This document shows, piece by piece, positions 31,948-34,976 of a stretch of 34,976 bases of DNA. The notes below the pieces were generated by a model that searched no databases, was not told the origin of the DNA, and saw only the letters and a program-made list of their open reading frames with translations. The stretch lies in assembly GCA_003220055.1 (NCBI GenBank), contig QHRF01000089.1:1-34976 (forward strand). Reading direction: 5' to 3'. The position numbers and the translations under genes are program-made. How positions within the stretch are numbered: the stretch's first letter is position 1; every line of letters begins with the position of its first letter. The DNA comes from Verrucomicrobiota bacterium. GTDB taxonomy: Bacteria; Verrucomicrobiota; Verrucomicrobiia; Chthoniobacterales; UBA10450.

Positions 31948-32037
31948 GGAAGGGTGGCTGAGTCCGGTTTAAGGCACTCGACTCGAAATCGAGCGTGGGG
32001 CAACCCACCGTGGGTTCGAATCCCACCCCTTCCGCCA
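31948..32037 (+). tRNA. tRNA-Ser (anticodon CGA)
   Basis: Acceptor GGAAGGG pairs with CCCTTCC; anticodon stem CTCGA/TCGAG encloses loop CTCGAAA (anticodon CGA, reads UCG). The long variable arm TGGGGCAACCCA and T-arm GTGGG-TTCGAAT-CCCAC are typical of class II serine tRNAs. Discriminator G and CCA are encoded. The antisense VGFEPT-type ORF over it is false. Confidence 0.97.
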
Positions 32038-32356
32038 GCCTTCGCTTGGAGCGAAGCGCAAAGCGAAACGCTGCCACGCCGGAGCGAAAGGAAGGCGGAC
32101 TTTGGTCGATGAAAGATTCCGTTGCCGCTCCAAGGCTACGGCTTGGCTAGCCACTTAGGTCAGAGCCGACGCGAAGCTTTAGCGTGCGAAAAATGTCACA
32201 ATTTTCGTCTTGATTTGCGTTGACTTTGCACTGCATATTGTATGTCCGCCGAATGGCTCCGCTATTACTTGTTATGCGCCGGAATTCACAGGTTGTTAGT
32301 AGGGCTGTTGGCAGGAATTCACCGCTAATTCACAACCTTAATCAGCACTTCCCGCT
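32038..32356. other. 319-base gap: tRNA hairpin, leader repeats, possible nrdJ promoter
   Basis: No gene seen. Just after the tRNA, CTTCGCT-TGG-AGCGAAG (32040-32056) makes a 7-bp hairpin that may end the tRNA transcript. CCAAG...CTTGG near 32139-32155 is a second small hairpin. TTGACT (32220-32225) with TATGTC (32241-32246) is a weak promoter; the bases around it (CACTGCATATTGTATGT) faintly resemble an NrdR box, about 10 of 16 positions. The leader before nrdJ repeats GGAATTCAC at 32281 and 32314 and AATTCAC at 32328, and AGGTTGT (32290-32296) can pair with ACAACCT (32332-32338). No cobalamin riboswitch core was recognised. Confidence 0.4.
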
Positions 32357-34976
32357 ATGATCCAACTCAAACCCGGAATCCGACCTTCTGCTCTGAACAA
32401 ACCGCGAAAGGCAGCTGATCGTCGCCAGAATCGGTCAGCAAAAAAACCAGTTAGCGGTTTGCATTTTGAGCGGGTGTTCAGCGACCCAGCGGTGAAACCG
32501 TTCGATCAGATCGAATGGGAACATCGGACGGCGGAGATCACGGACGACAGTGGCCAGATCATTTTCAAACAGGAAAACGTTGAGGTTCCAAAAAATTGGA
32601 GCGCGCTGGCGACCAAGATCGCGGTTTCGAAATATTTTTACGGCGATATCGCGCACGGAACCGATCCGCACAAAGGCGGCCGCGAAAGGTCGGTGCGGCA
32701 ATTGATTCACCGAGTCACCCGAACCATCGCCGATTGGGGAATGGCCGACGGCTATTTCGCGGACGCGGAGGAGGCGGAAATTTTTTATGATGAACTGACC
32801 TGGCTTTGTTTGAACCAACATGGCGCATTCAATTCGCCGGTCTGGTTCAATGTCGGTTTGTATCATGAATACGGCATCGGCAAAGATGCCGGTGCCGGAA
32901 ATTATTTTTATAATCGAGAGACCGGAAAAGCCGAACGCGCTCCGACTCAGTACGAGTATCCGCAAGGCAGCGCCTGTTTCATTCAAGACGTGGACGACAC
33001 GATGGAAGACATCATGCGTCTGGCCACGAGCGAAGCGATGCTCTTCAAATACGGCAGTGGCACGGGCACCGATCTCTCCACGTTAAGATCGACAAAAGAG
33101 AAATTGAGCGGCGGCGGCAAGCCGAGCGGTCCGCTCTCGTTCCTCAAAGTCTACGATCAAGTGGCGAACGTGGTGAAGAGCGGCGGGAAAACGCGGCGTG
33201 CCGCCAAGATGAACACCCTCAAAGATTGGCACCCGGACATTGAGGAGTTCATCGACGCCAAACAAAGGGAAGAGAAGAAAGCATGGGCGCTAATCGAGCA
33301 GGGTTACGACGGCAGCTACAACGGCGATGCTTACGGCTCGGTCATGTATCAAAACGAAAACCTGAGTGTGCGCGTGAGCGACGAGTTCATGGAAGCCGCG
33401 CTCGAAGGTCGCGATTGGTGGACGCGCCGGGTGACCGATGGCCAACCGTGCGAGCGGAAAGAAGCGCGAACATTACTCCGAAAAATCGCGGAAGGAACGC
33501 ACATCTGCGGCGATCCCGGAATGCAGTTTGATACCACGATTCACAAATGGCACACCTGCAAAGGGACCGGCCGGCAAAATTCGACCAATCCGTGCAGCGA
33601 ATATTTGTTTCTCGATAACACGGCCTGCAATCTGGCTTCACTGAATTTGCTCAAGTTTAAGACGGTCGATGGCGAGTTCGATGTGGAGCGATTTAAGGCC
33701 GCGGTCCGCATCTTCATTACGGCGCAGGAAATCGTGGTCGATAATGCCAGTTACCCGGTCAAAGAGATCGCGGAGAACTCGCACATTTTCCGAACACTTG
33801 GGCTGGGCTACGCCAATCTCGGATCGTTGGTGATGAGCTATGGCTACAGCTACGACAGCGTGGAAGGCCGCGCGCTTTGCGGCGCCGTTACCGCGATCAT
33901 GACCGGGGAAGCGTACGAGCAAAGTGCGCGAATGGCGCAGGCGCTCGGTCCTTTTCCCGGTTATAAAGACGCGCTCTGCAACGGCGTTCCAAAACCAGTC
34001 GCGAAAAATAATGTCGCGTCCATGCTCGAAGTCATCGAGCTGCATCGCTCCGCGGTCAGCGAGATCCCGGATGTCGATGAATTCGCTTATTTAAAAAAGG
34101 ACGCGGCCAAGACTTGGAAGCGGGCAGCGGAATTGGGCAAGCGTCACGGTTATCGCAACGCGCAAGTGACGGTGTTGGCGCCAACCGGGACAATCAGTTT
34201 TCTGATGGATTGTGACACCACTGGCATCGAACCGGACATCGCGCTGGTAAAATACAAACTGCTCGCCGGCGGCGGCATGTTGAAAATTGTGAATCAAACG
34301 GTCAAGCCGGCGCTGGAAAAGCTGGGTTATAATTCGGAAGAAGTAGACCGGATCATCGCGCACATCGACGCCTTCGACACGATTGAAGACGTGACCGATT
34401 CAGATGGATCAACAATAGCATCGGGACTGCAACCGGAGCATTTACCGATTTTTGATTGCGCGTTCAAGCCGTTCAAAGGCGAACGCTCACTTAATTACAT
34501 GGCGCATCTGCGGATGATGGCTGCGGCGCAGCCATTTTTGAGTGGCGCGATTTCGAAAACGGTAAACCTGCCGGAAACAGCGACAGTCGACGACATCATG
34601 AACAGTTACGTCGAAGGCTGGCGGCTCGGCTTGAAATCAATCGCGATTTATCGCGAAGGCTCGAAGCGATCGGCGCCGTTGAACACGCGCAAGACGCGCG
34701 ACATGGGCGGAACTACGGAGGATGTCGATGTTGCGCTCGATATCACCATCGACCGCGAAGATTTCCAGAAACGCATTCTCGAATTGGAACAAGAACTGAC
34801 GACGCTGCGCGGCAAGATCGACAAACCGTTGCGTCATCGCATGCCCGACACACGGATGTCGTTGACCCATCGGTTCGAGATTGCCGGACACGAAGGTTAC
34901 ATCACGGTGGGCTTGTACGAAGACGGTCAACCGGGCGAGCTGTTTATCACTATGTCGAAGGAAGGCAGCACGATCG
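32357..34976 (+). CDS. nrdJ: Class II (adenosylcobalamin-dependent) ribonucleotide reductase, 3' end missing
   Basis: Read by hand because the frame has no stop in the window; 873 codons are present. It reduces ribonucleotides to deoxyribonucleotides using a radical from B12, without oxygen. Landmarks: LNQHGAFNSPVWFNVG near the start, QGSACFIQDVDD (first redox Cys), LFKYGSGTGTDLSTLRS, the thiyl-radical finger loop NSTNPCSEYLF and DNTACNLASLNLL, VTVLAPTGTISFLMDCDTTG (substrate phosphate/barrel end) and the late GLKSIAIYREGSKRSAPL. The C-terminal part (MSLTHRFEIAGHEGYITVGL) belongs to the TSCPD-type extension of these large enzymes. The start ATG at 32357 lacks a Shine-Dalgarno; the first 35 residues are basic. 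Confidence 0.95.
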   Translation, partial: MIQLKPGIRPSALNKPRKAADRRQNRSAKKPVSGLHFERVFSDPAVKPFDQIEWEHRTAEITDDSGQIIFKQENVEVPKNWSALATKIAVSKYFYGDIAHGTDPHKGGRERSVRQLIHRVTRTIADWGMADGYFADAEEAEIFYDELTWLCLNQHGAFNSPVWFNVGLYHEYGIGKDAGAGNYFYNRETGKAERAPTQYEYPQGSACFIQDVDDTMEDIMRLATSEAMLFKYGSGTGTDLSTLRSTKEKLSGGGKPSGPLSFLKVYDQVANVVKSGGKTRRAAKMNTLKDWHPDIEEFIDAKQREEKKAWALIEQGYDGSYNGDAYGSVMYQNENLSVRVSDEFMEAALEGRDWWTRRVTDGQPCERKEARTLLRKIAEGTHICGDPGMQFDTTIHKWHTCKGTGRQNSTNPCSEYLFLDNTACNLASLNLLKFKTVDGEFDVERFKAAVRIFITAQEIVVDNASYPVKEIAENSHIFRTLGLGYANLGSLVMSYGYSYDSVEGRALCGAVTAIMTGEAYEQSARMAQALGPFPGYKDALCNGVPKPVAKNNVASMLEVIELHRSAVSEIPDVDEFAYLKKDAAKTWKRAAELGKRHGYRNAQVTVLAPTGTISFLMDCDTTGIEPDIALVKYKLLAGGGMLKIVNQTVKPALEKLGYNSEEVDRIIAHIDAFDTIEDVTDSDGSTIASGLQPEHLPIFDCAFKPFKGERSLNYMAHLRMMAAAQPFLSGAISKTVNLPETATVDDIMNSYVEGWRLGLKSIAIYREGSKRSAPLNTRKTRDMGGTTEDVDVALDITIDREDFQKRILELEQELTTLRGKIDKPLRHRMPDTRMSLTHRFEIAGHEGYITVGLYEDGQPGELFITMSKEGSTI

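Noticed and set aside
31820-32077. ORF with ...EGVGFEPTVG
   Set aside because: Antisense reading through tRNA-Ser; no independent coding evidence.
32161-32356. Cobalamin riboswitch before nrdJ
   Set aside because: No B12-box-like core was found in the leader, though class II reductase genes sometimes have one.
32435-32986. 183-residue minus-strand ORF over the nrdJ 5' region
   Set aside because: The plus strand encodes conserved NrdJ motifs throughout; the minus ORF has no recognisable domain.

Overview
The window is about 35 kb of GC-rich (roughly 55% by eye) bacterial chromosome. Genes sit close together on both strands. The gene set suggests a PVC-group bacterium, most likely a soil verrucomicrobium near Chthoniobacterales. 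Pointers are an exosortase with a fused EpsI-type domain, System II cytochrome c maturation (ResB and CcsA), a class II B12-dependent ribonucleotide reductase, prepilin-like pseudopilins and an almost complete lack of Shine-Dalgarno sequences. This placement is inference; there is no rRNA or other direct marker gene here.

Layout. 1-546: minus-strand prepilin-like genes. 645-2329: NarL/DesK-type two-component pair with overlapping ATGA. 2352-3341: thioredoxin-fold protein without active-site cysteines. 3342-3691: decayed fragment. 3692-7092: membrane-anchored TPR protein divergent from an exosortase. 7175-9264: HTH plus O6-alkylguanine-DNA alkyltransferase, PdxH, small membrane protein. 9352-13155: tetraheme cytochrome c, ResB, DUF1353-like lipoprotein. 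13157-17842 (minus): D-aminoacylase-like hydrolase, Hsp20, Lon. 17898-18782 (minus): ArsR plus DUF6428-like protein under a promoter buried in an operator palindrome. 18840-20541 (minus): secreted MetX-like hydrolase and a membrane protein. 20624-21436: Fe(II)/2OG oxygenase-like protein. 21438-22213 (minus): frameshifted remnants including a GspB-like gene. 22291-24012: CcsA. 24019-25746 (minus): GmhA, TonB-C protein, tRNA-Val(GAC), and an excisionase-type HTH fused to a receiver domain. 25931-28878: SAM methyltransferase, fumarase C, secreted hypothetical, VOC protein. 28894-31743 (minus): tight four-gene operon with two uncharacterised proteins, a YycJ-type metallo-hydrolase and a GNAT. 31948-32037: tRNA-Ser(CGA). 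32357 to the end: nrdJ, running off the window.

How the genes work together. ResB, CcsA and the tetraheme cytochrome form one cytochrome c maturation/usage theme, although ResB and CcsA are about 10 kb apart instead of adjacent. Hsp20 and Lon are translationally coupled as a proteostasis unit. ArsR and the DUF6428-like protein form a thiol/metalloid-responsive unit without recognisable arsenic resistance enzymes next to it.

The strongest unexplained signal is not a gene. The word AAGATCGACA occurs 15 times exactly in the window on both strands, about one per 2.3 kb, inside genes in several reading frames and between genes. In all 15 copies the next base is A or T. Chance predicts well under one copy, so this looks like a DNA-level motif, for example an uptake-signal or other genome-wide recognition word.
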